43,040 bases of DNA from Hyphomicrobiales bacterium (GCA_028869185.1 JAGWTA010000021.1:1-43040), one strand, 5' to 3'. Shown: positions 12,060 to 20,151, counted from the first letter of the stretch. Translations and numbers: made by a program. Notes: a model not told the origin generated them from the sequence alone.

Positions 12060-13289
12060 ATGCGCCGCGCCCGCATCCTGCGTTGGCGCCGCCGCTTTCA
12101 CATGATTCTCGATGGCGGCGAGACGACGCCGCTCGCCAACGCCATCGAGGCTGCGCTCGTCGGCCTCATCGTTCTGTCTGTCTGCTCGGTGGTGCTGGAA
12201 ACCGTGCCTGCGCTTGCCCAACGCTACGACCGGCTTTTCCTCGCCATCGAAATTGTCTCCTTCGCGATCTTCACGCTCGAATATGCGCTGCGCCTGTGGA
12301 GTGCGCCGGACGCCGCCCCCTATGCGCACATGAAACCCTTCGACGCGCGCCTCAAATACGCCGCAACATGGCCCGCGCTCGTCGATCTTGCGGCGATTGC
12401 GCCGGGCTATCTGTCGCTCGTGCTCAATTCCGACATCCGCATTCTGCTGATGCTGCGACTGCTGCGCTTCTTCAAGCTCGCACGCTATTCGCCAGGCATG
12501 CGCTCGCTCGTCGCCGCATTGCACGCCGAGCGCAAGGCGCTGATGGCCACCGGCGTCGTCGTGTTCGGCGTCGTGCTGGTGATGGCTTCGGCGATGCATA
12601 TTGCCGAACACAACGCCCAGCCCGACAAGTTCGGCTCGATCCCCGAATCCATGTGGTGGGCCATCGTCACCGTCACCACCATCGGCTATGGCGATGTCGT
12701 TCCGATCACCGTCGCCGGCAAGCTGATCGCCAGCGTTGCGGCGCTGATGGGCTTCATGCTGCTGGCCTTGCCGGTCGGCATCATCGCAACGGCGTTTTCG
12801 GAAGAGATCCACAAGCGCGAATTCGTCGTCACCTGGTCGATGCTCGCGCGCGTACCGCTGTTCCGCATGCTCGACGCCTCCGAGATCGCGGAAATCATGC
12901 ATTACCTGCGCGCGCAGACCGTGCCCGCCGGGGCCATCATCGTGCGGCGCGGCGAACTGGCGCGCTCCATGTATTTCATCGCCGAAGGCGAAGTGGAGAT
13001 CGACTTTCATAATGCGCCGACGCGCATCGGCGAAGGGCATTTTTTCGGCGAGCTCGCGGTGCTGCGCCGGACGCGCCGCTCGGCCAGCGTGCGCGCGCTC
13101 GTCCCCACCAAGCTGCTCGTTCTGGGCGCTGCCGACCTGCAGACGCTGATGTCGCGCAACGCCGCCATCGCCCAGCGCATCGGCGCGGTCGCCGAAAGCC
13201 GCGCTGAACTCGCCAAAGCAGCCCCGCAGGACATGATCCCCGAGGAGCTGGCCGAGCCCGACGAAATCATTCGTCCCCAGCCCGGATAA
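12060..13289 (+). CDS. cyclic nucleotide-gated potassium channel (MlotiK1-like)
   Basis: The 409-residue protein has a voltage-sensor-like domain (about residues 25-150), a pore and a C-terminal cyclic nucleotide-binding domain. The fourth helix carries basic residues in [16 protein letters not shown]. The selectivity filter is VTTIGYGD (about residues 205-212). The ligand-binding domain (about residues 265-385) has the phosphate-binding cassette [18 protein letters not shown] with the conserved G-E and R-S-A. It is expected in the inner membrane as a tetramer that opens on cAMP binding. It starts one base after the alaS stop, so it is probably co-transcribed and translationally coupled. The relation to alanyl-tRNA synthesis is unclear. 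Confidence 0.88.
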   Translation: MRRARILRWRRRFHMILDGGETTPLANAIEAALVGLIVLSVCSVVLETVPALAQRYDRLFLAIEIVSFAIFTLEYALRLWSAPDAAPYAHMKPFDARLKYAATWPALVDLAAIAPGYLSLVLNSDIRILLMLRLLRFFKLARYSPGMRSLVAALHAERKALMATGVVVFGVVLVMASAMHIAEHNAQPDKFGSIPESMWWAIVTVTTIGYGDVVPITVAGKLIASVAALMGFMLLALPVGIIATAFSEEIHKREFVVTWSMLARVPLFRMLDASEIAEIMHYLRAQTVPAGAIIVRRGELARSMYFIAEGEVEIDFHNAPTRIGEGHFFGELAVLRRTRRSASVRALVPTKLLVLGAADLQTLMSRNAAIAQRIGAVAESRAELAKAAPQDMIPEELAEPDEIIRPQPG

Positions 13290-13372
13290 TTCTTCGGGAA
13301 CCTTTTTCCCCGCCGCTGGTTTATCCGCCAGACCGGGACGGCCGGTTCGGGAAAAAAATTCAGGAGAACGTC

Positions 13373-13546
13373 ATGGGCAACCTTCTTCACTACGCCATTG
13401 TGTTTCTTGTCGTGGCTCTCGTCGCGGCGTTCCTCGGCTTCGGCGGCCTTGCTGGCACGGCGGTCGCCGGCGCGAAGCTTCTCTTCTGGGTCGCTATCGC
13501 CCTGTTCGTGATTTCGCTGATCGCCGGCGCCATTCGTCGCGCCTGA
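13373..13546 (+). CDS. DUF1328 small membrane protein
   Basis: This 57-residue protein reads [20 protein letters not shown], then [20 protein letters not shown], then [17 protein letters not shown]. It has two hydrophobic helices with a glycine-rich turn, which is the DUF1328 (YtjA-type) pattern. The role is unknown. Members are often stress-linked inner-membrane proteins. AGGAG at 13362-13366 is well spaced before ATG 13373. A strong terminator follows within 20 bp, so it ends a transcription unit. Confidence 0.85.
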   Translation: MGNLLHYAIVFLVVALVAAFLGFGGLAGTAVAGAKLLFWVAIALFVISLIAGAIRRA

Positions 13547-13565
13547 TCTGGCCACCCAAACAGAA

Positions 13566-13594
13566 ACGCCCGGCTCCGGCCGGGCGTTTTTATT
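13566..13594. terminator. rho-independent terminator
   Basis: ACGCCCGGC (13566-13574) and GCCGGGCGT (13579-13587) form a nine-pair stem with a four-base loop, followed by a T-rich tract. It separates the convergent DUF1328 gene and the VWA gene and has A residues on its left side, so it probably serves both strands. Confidence 0.85.
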
Positions 13595-13625
13595 TGCGGC
13601 CGATGGCGGCGCGCAGACGCACATG

Positions 13626-14801
13626 TCAGCGCGTCAGCTCCTTCATCGCGCTGTCCAGTCCTTCCAGCGTCAGCGGATACATGCGACCGCTCATCAGGCG
13701 CTGCATCATGCGGATCGACTGTGTGTAATCCCACTGGTTTTCCGGCACTGGATTGATCCATACCGCATGCGGATAGGTGCGCGTGATGCGCTCGATCCAC
13801 ACTTGGCCCGGCTCCTCGTTCATATGTTCGACCGACCCGCCCGATTGTGCGATCTCGTAAGGCGACATCGACGCATCGCCGACAATCACGACCTTGTAGT
13901 CATGGGGAAACGTATGCAGCACCTGCCATGTCGGCGTCTTTTCCGTGTGACGACGAATGTTGTTTTTCCACACGCCCTCATAGATGCAATTGTGGAAATA
14001 GAAATGCTCCATATGCTTGAATTCGGTGCGCGCGGCTGAAAACAGTTCCTCGACCTGTTTGATGTGCCAGTCCATCGAGCCGCCGATATCGAAGAACAGC
14101 AGCACCTTCACCGCGTTGCGCCGCTCCGGCCGCAGCTTGATGTCGAGATAGCCCTTGTTGGCCGTGTCCTGGATCGTGCCGTCGAGATCGAGTTCTTCCG
14201 GCGCGCCCGTGCGCGCAAATTTACGCAGGCGGCGCAGCGCAATCTTGATGTTGCGCGTGCCAAGCTCCACATCGCCGTCGAGATCCTTGAACTCGCGTTT
14301 GTCCCACACTTTCACCGCGCGGCGATGCCGGCTTTCGGCTTGCCCGATGCGGATGCCCTCGGGATTGTAGCCATAGGCGCCGAAGGGCGAGGTGCCAGCC
14401 GTGCCGATCCATTTGTTGCCGCCCTGATGGCGCCCCTTCTGCTCTTCCAGCCGCTTCTTCAGCGTCTCCATCAGCTTGTCCCAGCCCATCGCCTCGAGCT
14501 GGTTCTTTTCTTCCTCGGTCAGATATTTTTCCGCGAGTTTCTTCAGCCACTCCTCGGGGATCTGCGCTTTCTGCACGGCCTCCAAAAGGCTTTCGATCCC
14601 CTTGAACGTCGCGCCGAATACGCGGTCGAACTTGTCGAGATTGCGCTCGTCCTTCACGAGCGCCGCGCGCGAAAGATAATAGAAATCCTCCACCGACTTG
14701 CCGGCGAGATCGGCGTCGAGCGCTTCCATGAGTGTGAGATATTCGCGCAGCGTGCAGGGCACTTGCGCATCGCGGAGAGAGGCGAAAAATTGCAGGAACA
14801 T
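13626..14801 (-). CDS. VWA domain protein, CoxE-like (MoxR partner)
   Basis: The 391-residue cytosolic protein has an N-terminal helical region with a charged coiled stretch (EEWLKKLAEKYLTEEEKNQL). A C-terminal von Willebrand A-like domain has a MIDAS-type motif, LLFFDIGGSMDWH, where the usual DxSxS reads D-I-G-G-S. It also has VVIVGDASMSPYEI and the WINPVPE region. CoxE-type VWA proteins act with MoxR AAA+ ATPases to insert metals or mature large enzymes. A MoxR ATPase is encoded 735 bp away on the other strand (15536-16378). No signal peptide is seen. The gene is divergent from a small cytochrome c with 41 bp between the starts. Confidence 0.88.
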   Translation of the reverse strand: MFLQFFASLRDAQVPCTLREYLTLMEALDADLAGKSVEDFYYLSRAALVKDERNLDKFDRVFGATFKGIESLLEAVQKAQIPEEWLKKLAEKYLTEEEKNQLEAMGWDKLMETLKKRLEEQKGRHQGGNKWIGTAGTSPFGAYGYNPEGIRIGQAESRHRRAVKVWDKREFKDLDGDVELGTRNIKIALRRLRKFARTGAPEELDLDGTIQDTANKGYLDIKLRPERRNAVKVLLFFDIGGSMDWHIKQVEELFSAARTEFKHMEHFYFHNCIYEGVWKNNIRRHTEKTPTWQVLHTFPHDYKVVIVGDASMSPYEIAQSGGSVEHMNEEPGQVWIERITRTYPHAVWINPVPENQWDYTQSIRMMQRLMSGRMYPLTLEGLDSAMKELTR

Positions 14802-14842
14802 GGGCCGATTGTGTCACGCCGCGCGGCGCGCGACAATGCGCC

Positions 14843-15154
14843 ATGCGATTCGCATCGAGCCTGTTCGCCCTCGTCCTTCTATCCGCCCCTGCTGCGCAGG
14901 CGGCAAGCCGCGCCCAGGGCCGCAGGCTGGTGCAGCCCTGCGCGCATTGCCACGCGATCGGCCCGCAGGGCGCAAGCCCCAATCCGAAATCGCCGCCCTT
15001 TCGCACCCTCGGCAAGCGCTATCCCGTCTCCGATCTGCAGGAAGCATTGGTGGAAGGCATCGTCGTCGGCCATGACGGCATGCCGCAATTCGACTTTACG
15101 GCCGATCAGGCGCGCGACATCGTCGCCTATCTGAAGTCGATCCAGCGCAAATAA
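14843..15154 (+). CDS. small class I c-type cytochrome
   Basis: The 103-residue protein has a signal peptide (MRFASSLFALVLLSAPAAQA) and one heme motif, CAHCH (C33, C36, H37). A likely axial methionine is M80 in VVGHDGMPQF. The end, QARDIVAYLKSIQ, is typical of the last helix of cytochrome c. It should be periplasmic and carry electrons. The partner enzyme is unknown. The gene is divergent from the VWA gene and upstream of moxR, with 381 bp in between. Confidence 0.85.
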   Translation: MRFASSLFALVLLSAPAAQAASRAQGRRLVQPCAHCHAIGPQGASPNPKSPPFRTLGKRYPVSDLQEALVEGIVVGHDGMPQFDFTADQARDIVAYLKSIQRK

Positions 15155-15552
15155 CCTGCGCCCGATCGCGGGTTGCGGCATGTGCGCATCAGCGGATCGG
15201 GCGTCGGGTCGCCGATTTTCGTCTGCACGCAACGGCCGTTGGATTGCGGATCGATCGATTGCAACGCGATATGATCGACATGGGCCTGCGTGCGTGGCCC
15301 CGGCGCCTTGGGCGCGACGCCGCGCTCGCCCTTCCACAAGCCGGCCTGCGGCCTGCGCGAACCCAGATTGCGCAACGTGTCGGGAGCGAGGTTGGCCGGT
15401 TCGGCGCAAACATCGGCTGGAGGCCTGAAAAGCGCCCTTGGAAACCTCGCGCGAACACCCTGGGGCGCTTTTCGCCGCGCTTGCGGGCGCTGGAGCCGCC
15501 GTCTAACCTGCCCGGCAAACCGACAAGGAACAACAATGCGCTTCACCGGCAC
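15127..15552 (-). CDS. possible small cysteine-containing protein (uncertain)
   Basis: The 381-bp gap between the cytochrome gene and moxR has no confident gene. One minus-strand frame (141 codons at most) is coding-like over its last 90 codons: PPADVCAEPANLAPDTLRN and VDHIALQSIDPQSNGRCVQT have high GC at third positions and varied amino acids. The N-terminal part is arginine-rich with no signal peptide or good start, and the frame overlaps the moxR start and 28 bp of the cytochrome gene. It may be a real gene with an unrecognised or damaged start, or chance. No family was recognised. Confidence 0.25.
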   Translation of the reverse strand: MPVKRIVVPCRFAGQVRRRLQRPQARRKAPQGVRARFPRALFRPPADVCAEPANLAPDTLRNLGSRRPQAGLWKGERGVAPKAPGPRTQAHVDHIALQSIDPQSNGRCVQTKIGDPTPDPLMRTCRNPRSGAGYLRWIDFR

Positions 15553-16378
15553 CGAAAATTACGTCGCAACCGAAGATCTGAAAGTCGCGGTGAACGCCGC
15601 CATCGTGCTCGAACGTCCGCTGCTGGTGAAGGGCGAGCCGGGCACCGGCAAGACCGTGCTGGCGGAGGAAGTCGCCAAGGCCATCGGCGCGCCGCTTTTG
15701 ACCTGGCACATCAAATCCACCACCAAGGCGCAGCAGGGCCTTTATGAATATGACGCGGTTTCGCGGTTGCGCGACAGCCAGCTCGGCGATCCGCGCGTGA
15801 GCGACATCACCCATTACATCAAGCGCGGCAAGATGTGGGAAGCCTTCGCTTCGGCGCAGCGCCCTGTTCTGCTGATCGACGAGATCGACAAGGCCGACAT
15901 CGAATTCCCGAACGATCTGTTGCTCGAACTCGACCGCATGGAGTTTCACGTCTACGAAACAGGCGAGACGATCCGCGCGGAAAAGCGCCCCATCGTCGTC
16001 ATCACGTCCAACAACGAGAAGGAGCTGCCGGACGCCTTCCTGCGCCGCTGCTTCTTCCACTACATCAAGTTCCCCGACGCCGAGACGATGCAGAAGATCG
16101 TCGACGTGCATTTCCCCGGCGTCAAGAAACGTCTGGTGGAGGAAGCTCTGCGCATTTTCTTCGATATGCGCGAGGTGCCCGGCCTGAAGAAGAAACCCTC
16201 GACCTCGGAACTGCTCGACTGGCTGAAACTTCTGCTGAACGAAGACATCGGCCCCGAAACGCTGCGCGAACGCGACCCGAAAAAACTCATCCCGCCCCTG
16301 CACGGCGCCCTGCTCAAGAACGAACAGGACGTGCATCTGTTCGAGCGTCTGGCGTTTTTGAATCGGCGGGAGCGGTAA
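15536..16378 (+). CDS. MoxR family AAA+ ATPase
   Basis: The 280-residue protein begins MRFTGTENYVATEDLKVAVN, with AAGGA just upstream. The open frame extends further back but without family resemblance. Walker A is GEPGTGKTVL, Walker B is VLLIDEIDKADI, and sensor 1 lies in IVVITSNNEKELPDAFLRRC. The C-terminal region, KKPSTSELLDWLKLLLNEDI, is typical of MoxR. These ATPases remodel or activate metalloenzymes with VWA-domain partners. The CoxE-like VWA gene at 13626-14801 is the likely partner, although here a cytochrome gene lies between them on the opposite side of a divergent arrangement. Confidence 0.92.
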   Translation: MRFTGTENYVATEDLKVAVNAAIVLERPLLVKGEPGTGKTVLAEEVAKAIGAPLLTWHIKSTTKAQQGLYEYDAVSRLRDSQLGDPRVSDITHYIKRGKMWEAFASAQRPVLLIDEIDKADIEFPNDLLLELDRMEFHVYETGETIRAEKRPIVVITSNNEKELPDAFLRRCFFHYIKFPDAETMQKIVDVHFPGVKKRLVEEALRIFFDMREVPGLKKKPSTSELLDWLKLLLNEDIGPETLRERDPKKLIPPLHGALLKNEQDVHLFERLAFLNRRER

Positions 16379-16384
16379 GGAGCC

Positions 16385-16640
16385 TTAAGCGCCGACTTGG
16401 GCAGCCCGATCCCGCAGCAATGAACCGATTGCGCGCAACGTCGCGTCGGCTCAAAGTTCCCGAGTGCATGATAACGTTGCGTGATCGCTCGATCGCATCG
16501 AAAATTTGAGTGGCCCATTCGATTGTATGAACGAACGGCTCAAACTCGGAAAAGTTGTTTCGAATAGTGTTTAGGAGATTTGGAGGCATTGTGTAGTTGA
16601 TGGGGTCCACACCCCATTGCGAGCTTTTCAGGCGAAACCC
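16385..16640 (-). pseudogene. HEPN-like domain remnant with RNxxxH motif, frameshifted
   Basis: The minus strand reads WGVDPINYTMPPNLLNT, then SEFEPFVHTIEWATQIFDAI, then ERSRNVIMHSGTLSRRDVAR. RNVIMH fits the RNxxxH catalytic motif of HEPN ribonucleases. Right after DVAR (about 16430) the frame leads into unrelated sequence, while skipping one base gives IGSLLRDRAAQVGA and a stop at 16385-16387, a natural end. This indicates a one-base frameshift in an already N-terminally truncated gene. The stretch is clearly lower in GC than its neighbours, suggesting foreign origin. Upstream, its frame meets the stop codon of the toxin gene directly. Homology is inferred from motif and context only. Confidence 0.5.
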
Positions 16641-16988
16641 TCAAATCCCCACCAGAACCGCCACCTTCTCCCGGACCTCGCGCGCGACGGCTTCGCCAAC
16701 GCGTACGCCGGCATATTTTACGGTGCGCGCCAGCGTGTCGATGCTGCGGATTTGATTGAGCAGGATTTCGCCCTGCACCGGCAACCCGTCCGGCAGAACG
16801 ACGCTCGTCGGAAACGGACGCACACGCGAAGTGATCGGCGCGATGATGACAAAGCCCGTGTTGTGCGCAAGTTCGGCAGGCGACAGCACGAGCGCCGGTC
16901 TGCGCCCGCGTTGTTCGCGCCCGAGCGTCGGATCGAAATCGGTGAAGATCAGATCGCCCGCTTGCGGGACATAGGCCGCCTTACTCAT
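16641..16988 (-). CDS. type II toxin, PemK/MazF family
   Basis: The 115-residue product starts MSKAAYVPQAGDLIFTDFDP. The family pattern is clear: GDLIFTDFDPTLGREQRG, RRPALVLSP, VIIAPITSR and ILLNQIRSIDTLARTV. MazF/PemK toxins are mRNA-cleaving ribonucleases held inactive by their antitoxin. The start overlaps the antitoxin stop by eight bases (ATGAGTAA), a classic coupled arrangement. It appears intact. A HEPN-like remnant lies directly downstream. Confidence 0.9.
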   Translation of the reverse strand: MSKAAYVPQAGDLIFTDFDPTLGREQRGRRPALVLSPAELAHNTGFVIIAPITSRVRPFPTSVVLPDGLPVQGEILLNQIRSIDTLARTVKYAGVRVGEAVAREVREKVAVLVGI

Positions 16989-17244
16989 CGACGATTTCGC
17001 GGCCGACGTCCGGCCCGAAATCGACGGCGGACTCGCGATAAAGAGCGCGCCACTGACGCGCGCTCTTGCCCGCAAACATCTCGCCAAGCGTCGCCTTGCG
17101 TGCGAGCGGCCTGACGACAATCTCACCCTCGCCAGCAACGATCTCGACCGTAACGCCGGCATCGAGCCCGAGTTTGTGCGCGACATCGGCGGGTAAGCGC
17201 ACACCCAGACTTTTGCCCCAACGCCCGATGATTGCATGCGACAT
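16981..17244 (-). CDS. type II antitoxin, AbrB/MazE family
   Basis: The 87-residue protein starts at ATG 17244 behind a GGAGG ribosome site. The N-terminal swapped-hairpin DNA-binding domain is MSHAIIGRWGKSLGVRLPAD, followed by GVTVEIVAGEGEIVVRPL. The C-terminal tail (ARKATLGEMFAGKSARQW onward) should bind and block the toxin. It sits first in the two-gene operon, followed by the toxin with an eight-base overlap. A palindrome immediately upstream is the likely autoregulatory operator. An upstream TTG at 17268 is inside that palindrome and less likely as a start. Confidence 0.9.
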   Translation of the reverse strand: MSHAIIGRWGKSLGVRLPADVAHKLGLDAGVTVEIVAGEGEIVVRPLARKATLGEMFAGKSARQWRALYRESAVDFGPDVGREIVDE

Positions 17245-17257
17245 GGTTTCGCCCTCC

Positions 17258-17276
17258 GGATATCTCAAAGATATCC
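17258..17276. promoter_or_regulatory. palindromic operator of the toxin-antitoxin operon
   Basis: GGATATC (17258-17264) and GATATCC (17270-17276) are perfect seven-base inverted arms with a five-base spacer, 14 bp upstream of the antitoxin start and touching its ribosome site. AbrB/MazE antitoxins commonly repress their own operon through such sites. Confidence 0.7.
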
Positions 17277-17373
17277 CTTTTCCCCTGCCCCCGCAACCCT
17301 GTCACATCCCCGCAATGAGAATCTGTTTTCTCACGCCGCAAGATGTTGAAAGGCCAGACGTAAAGGCGCCGCC

Positions 17374-18183
17374 ATGACTGAGCAGACTCCCGGCCGGTAT
17401 CGCTCCCTGTTCCTGTCCGACGTGCATCTCGGCACAAAAGGCGCGCAGGCCGAGCTGTTGCTCGACTTCCTCAAGCACAACGAGGCCGACACGATCTATC
17501 TCGTCGGCGACATCGTCGACGGCTGGCGGCTGAAGAACGGCTGGTATTGGCCGCAAGCCCATAACGACGTGATGCAAAAGCTGCTGCGCAAGGTCCGCAA
17601 GGGCGCGCGCATGATTTACATTCCCGGCAATCACGACGAATTCGCGCGCGATTATCTCGGCCTGACCTTCGGCGGCGTCGAGGTTTTCGATCGCTACACG
17701 CACGAGACGGCGGACGGTCGCAAGTTTCTCGTCATTCACGGCGATCAGTTCGACGTCGTCGTGCGCCATGCGCGCTGGATCGCGTTTCTGGGCGACTGGG
17801 CCTACGAAACCGCGCTCGCCTTCAACGGCTGGTTCAATCGCCTGCGCCGCCTGTTCGGCTTCCCCTATTGGTCCTTTTCCGCCTGGGCGAAACTCAAGGT
17901 GAAAAACGCCGTGAATTTCATCGGCGATTTCGAGGAAACGCTCGCCGCGGAAGCCGCGCGCGCCGGAGCGAACGGCGTGATTTGCGGCCATATCCATCAC
18001 GCCGCCATCCGCCGGATCGGCGCGATCGATTACGTCAACACGGGCGATTTCGTCGAAAGCTGCACGGCCATCGCCGAGCGCGCCAACGGCGAACTGATCA
18101 TCCTCAACTGGCGAAAAATCCTGCAGGACGCGCCCGCTGAAATTCTGTCGCCCCAGCCGCAGGAAGCGGCGGCGGCGGCCTGA
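17374..18183 (+). CDS. UDP-2,3-diacylglucosamine diphosphatase family metallophosphatase (LpxH-like)
   Basis: The 269-residue calcineurin-like phosphatase shows all family metal motifs: SDVHLG, VGDIVDGW, IPGNHDEFA, IHGDQFD and CGHIHHA. LpxH-type enzymes hydrolyse UDP-2,3-diacylglucosamine to lipid X in lipid A synthesis. This longer subgroup has an insertion with hydrophobic/aromatic residues (FNGWFNRLRRLFGFPYW) that may sit on the membrane. The last residues are alanine-rich. Its stop overlaps the start of a GT4 glycosyltransferase (TGATG), so the two are translationally coupled. That suggests a shared role in envelope glycolipid processing, not necessarily lipid A itself. Confidence 0.85.
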   Translation: MTEQTPGRYRSLFLSDVHLGTKGAQAELLLDFLKHNEADTIYLVGDIVDGWRLKNGWYWPQAHNDVMQKLLRKVRKGARMIYIPGNHDEFARDYLGLTFGGVEVFDRYTHETADGRKFLVIHGDQFDVVVRHARWIAFLGDWAYETALAFNGWFNRLRRLFGFPYWSFSAWAKLKVKNAVNFIGDFEETLAAEAARAGANGVICGHIHHAAIRRIGAIDYVNTGDFVESCTAIAERANGELIILNWRKILQDAPAEILSPQPQEAAAAA

Positions 18184-19250
18184 TGCGCATTCTCGTCGTC
18201 ACCGATGCATGGCGCCCGCAGGTCAACGGCGTCGTCCATTCGCTGCTGGCGCTGCAAAAGGCCGCCGCCCCGCTCGGCGGCGACATCCGCTTTCTCACCC
18301 ATCGCGGCTTTGCGACATTCGGCCTGCCGACCTATGGCGAAATCCGTCTGGCGCTGGCGCCGCCCTGGCGCATCGCGCGCCGCATCGAACGGGCGCAGGC
18401 AGATCACATCCACATCGCGACGGAAGGCACGCTGGGTCTTGCCGCCCGCCGCATCTGTCTGGCGCGCGGCATCGGTTTCACCACCAGCTACCACACGCGC
18501 TACCCCGAATATGTGCACGCGCGCACGCGCCTGCCGCATGCGGTGAGCTACGCCGCGCTGCGCGCTTTCCACAACGCTGGCGGCGGCGTCATGGCGCCGA
18601 CGCAGAGCATGGTGGAGGATTTGCGCGCGCGCGGCTTTCGCAATGTCATGCTGTGGTCGCGCGGCGTCGATTGCGCCTTGTTTTATCCGCGCGCGGCGAC
18701 GCTCGATTTGCCGCGCCCGATCTTCCTTTACGCCGGGCGCGTGGCGGTGGAGAAAAACATCGAGGCCTTTCTGTCGCTCGATCTGCCGGGCTCGAAACTC
18801 GTCGCAGGCGATGGTCCAGCGCGCGCGCAATTGCAGGCGCGTTTCCCGCAGGCCCATTTCGTCGGCATGAAAACGCAGGCCGAATTGGCCGAACTATACG
18901 CTGCCGCCGACGTCTTCGTTTTCCCCAGCCTTACCGACACGTTCGGCGTCGTGCTGCTGGAGGCGATGGCGAGCGGTCTGCCCGTCGCCGCTTTTCCGGC
19001 CGTCGGCCCGCGCGATGTCGTTGCCGCCGGCGCCGGCGTTTTATCGCAAGATCTGCGCGCGGCCTGCCTGGCTGCGCTCCGTGTGCCGCGCGCGGCCGCG
19101 CGCGCGCATGCGCAGGCGTTCACCTGGGAAAATTCCGCGCAGCAGTTTCTGGACAATGTGCGCTGCGCGCGCGCTCAGCAAAACAGCGCCAGCTTCTCGC
19201 GCAGCGGCAAGGCGTCGAGCCGCGCAAAGGCCAGCGAAGGCGCGGCATAA
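18183..19250 (+). CDS. GT4 family glycosyltransferase
   Basis: The 355-residue protein has the two-domain GT-B fold signature. The N-terminal part has VVTDAWRPQVNGVVHSL and TSYHTRYPEYV. The C-terminal donor site has LYAGRVAVEKNIEAFL, LVAGDGPAR, and the E-x7-E motif in FPSLTDTFGVVLLEAMASG. It resembles mannosyl/glucosyl transferases acting on lipids. The preceding phosphatase overlaps its start. The last about 25 residues (QNSASFSRSGKASSRAKASE onward) are read antisense to the conserved end of the next gene and look unlike a GT4 tail, so the original stop was probably lost. The overlap with that convergent gene is 76 bp. Confidence 0.88.
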   Translation: MRILVVTDAWRPQVNGVVHSLLALQKAAAPLGGDIRFLTHRGFATFGLPTYGEIRLALAPPWRIARRIERAQADHIHIATEGTLGLAARRICLARGIGFTTSYHTRYPEYVHARTRLPHAVSYAALRAFHNAGGGVMAPTQSMVEDLRARGFRNVMLWSRGVDCALFYPRAATLDLPRPIFLYAGRVAVEKNIEAFLSLDLPGSKLVAGDGPARAQLQARFPQAHFVGMKTQAELAELYAAADVFVFPSLTDTFGVVLLEAMASGLPVAAFPAVGPRDVVAAGAGVLSQDLRAACLAALRVPRAAARAHAQAFTWENSAQQFLDNVRCARAQQNSASFSRSGKASSRAKASEGAA

Positions 19251-20071
19251 TCTTCCTCCGGCGCCGGCGCGGCGGCGGGCGCTTCAACCGGCGCCGCGAC
19301 AATCACGTCGCCCTCGACGCGCGCCGGCCGGAAGAAGGTCGGCGGCGGCTCCACGGGCGCGGGCTCGCGCAGCGGCGCAACCGCCGCAGGCGCCGCGAAC
19401 GAAGCGAGCCGCTCCTCGAGCGCCGTGAAGGCGGCCGGCCGCTCGATGGCGGCGGGCGCGGGCTCTTCCGGCAGCGCCGCCATCGTCGCATGCGGAGCGC
19501 GCACGGAATCGAGATCGATCTCGACGAAATCGACATCGGGCGCGGGCGCGTGCATCTCGGACATTTCGAATTCGGTCGGCGCGTCCTCGCTGAAAGCGTC
19601 ATCGTCCAGATCGGCCACGACCTGCGCCATCGTTGGCGTTGGGTCCTGCGCTTCCTGTGCGCTGCGCGCATCGTCCTGCGGCGGCGCCAGTTGCAGCGCG
19701 TCGCGCGCAGCGTCCATGCGCATGCGCCGCACCATGCGCGCCATGTCGTCGATCTCGCGGCACAGGCGATCCTCGAACCCGCGCTCGCGCAGGTTCCAGC
19801 TCATGTCCGCGAGCCGCTCGGCGATCGTCTCCGCCGTCTGGTCCGGCGCGGCGGCCGGCGCTGCGACGGGCCCTGCGATCGCGCGCATCTGTCCGGCCAT
19901 CATGGTTTCGAGCCGGTCGATGGCGTCGGCGAGGCGGTGGGTTTCGGCCATGCGCTGGCGACGCGCGAATTCGGCGAGGAACCAGCGCCCGCGCGCGGTC
20001 TCCATCACCGCGTCTTCAATCGCGGCGTAATCTTCGAGCGAAAGGCCCTCAGGGGGCGCAAGCAGGGTCAT
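19175..20071 (-). CDS. conserved hypothetical protein (Rhizobiales-type, low-complexity middle)
   Basis: The function of this 298-residue protein is not recognised. The N-terminal 60 residues (LSLEDYAAIEDAVMETARGR, WFLAEFARRQRMAETHRL) are helical and look like a conserved rhizobial family. A predicted helical section with RERGFEDRLCREIDDMARMV follows. The middle is rich in alanine, proline and acidic residues. The C-terminus ends with a short helix, ARLDALPLREKLALFC, whose character suggests a conserved tail. No signal peptide or membrane segment is seen. It lies 80 bp downstream of the ycjX-ycjF pair in the same direction and overlaps the glycosyltransferase gene tail to tail. Confidence 0.75.
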   Translation of the reverse strand: MTLLAPPEGLSLEDYAAIEDAVMETARGRWFLAEFARRQRMAETHRLADAIDRLETMMAGQMRAIAGPVAAPAAAPDQTAETIAERLADMSWNLRERGFEDRLCREIDDMARMVRRMRMDAARDALQLAPPQDDARSAQEAQDPTPTMAQVVADLDDDAFSEDAPTEFEMSEMHAPAPDVDFVEIDLDSVRAPHATMAALPEEPAPAAIERPAAFTALEERLASFAAPAAVAPLREPAPVEPPPTFFRPARVEGDVIVAAPVEAPAAAPAPEEDYAAPSLAFARLDALPLREKLALFC

Positions 20072-20151
20072 GGGTCCGCCGAATCAATTGCGCTACAATC
20101 GCGCGATTGGGCGCAAACGACAATGCGCGCGAGGCGTTTGCCCACGCAAAC

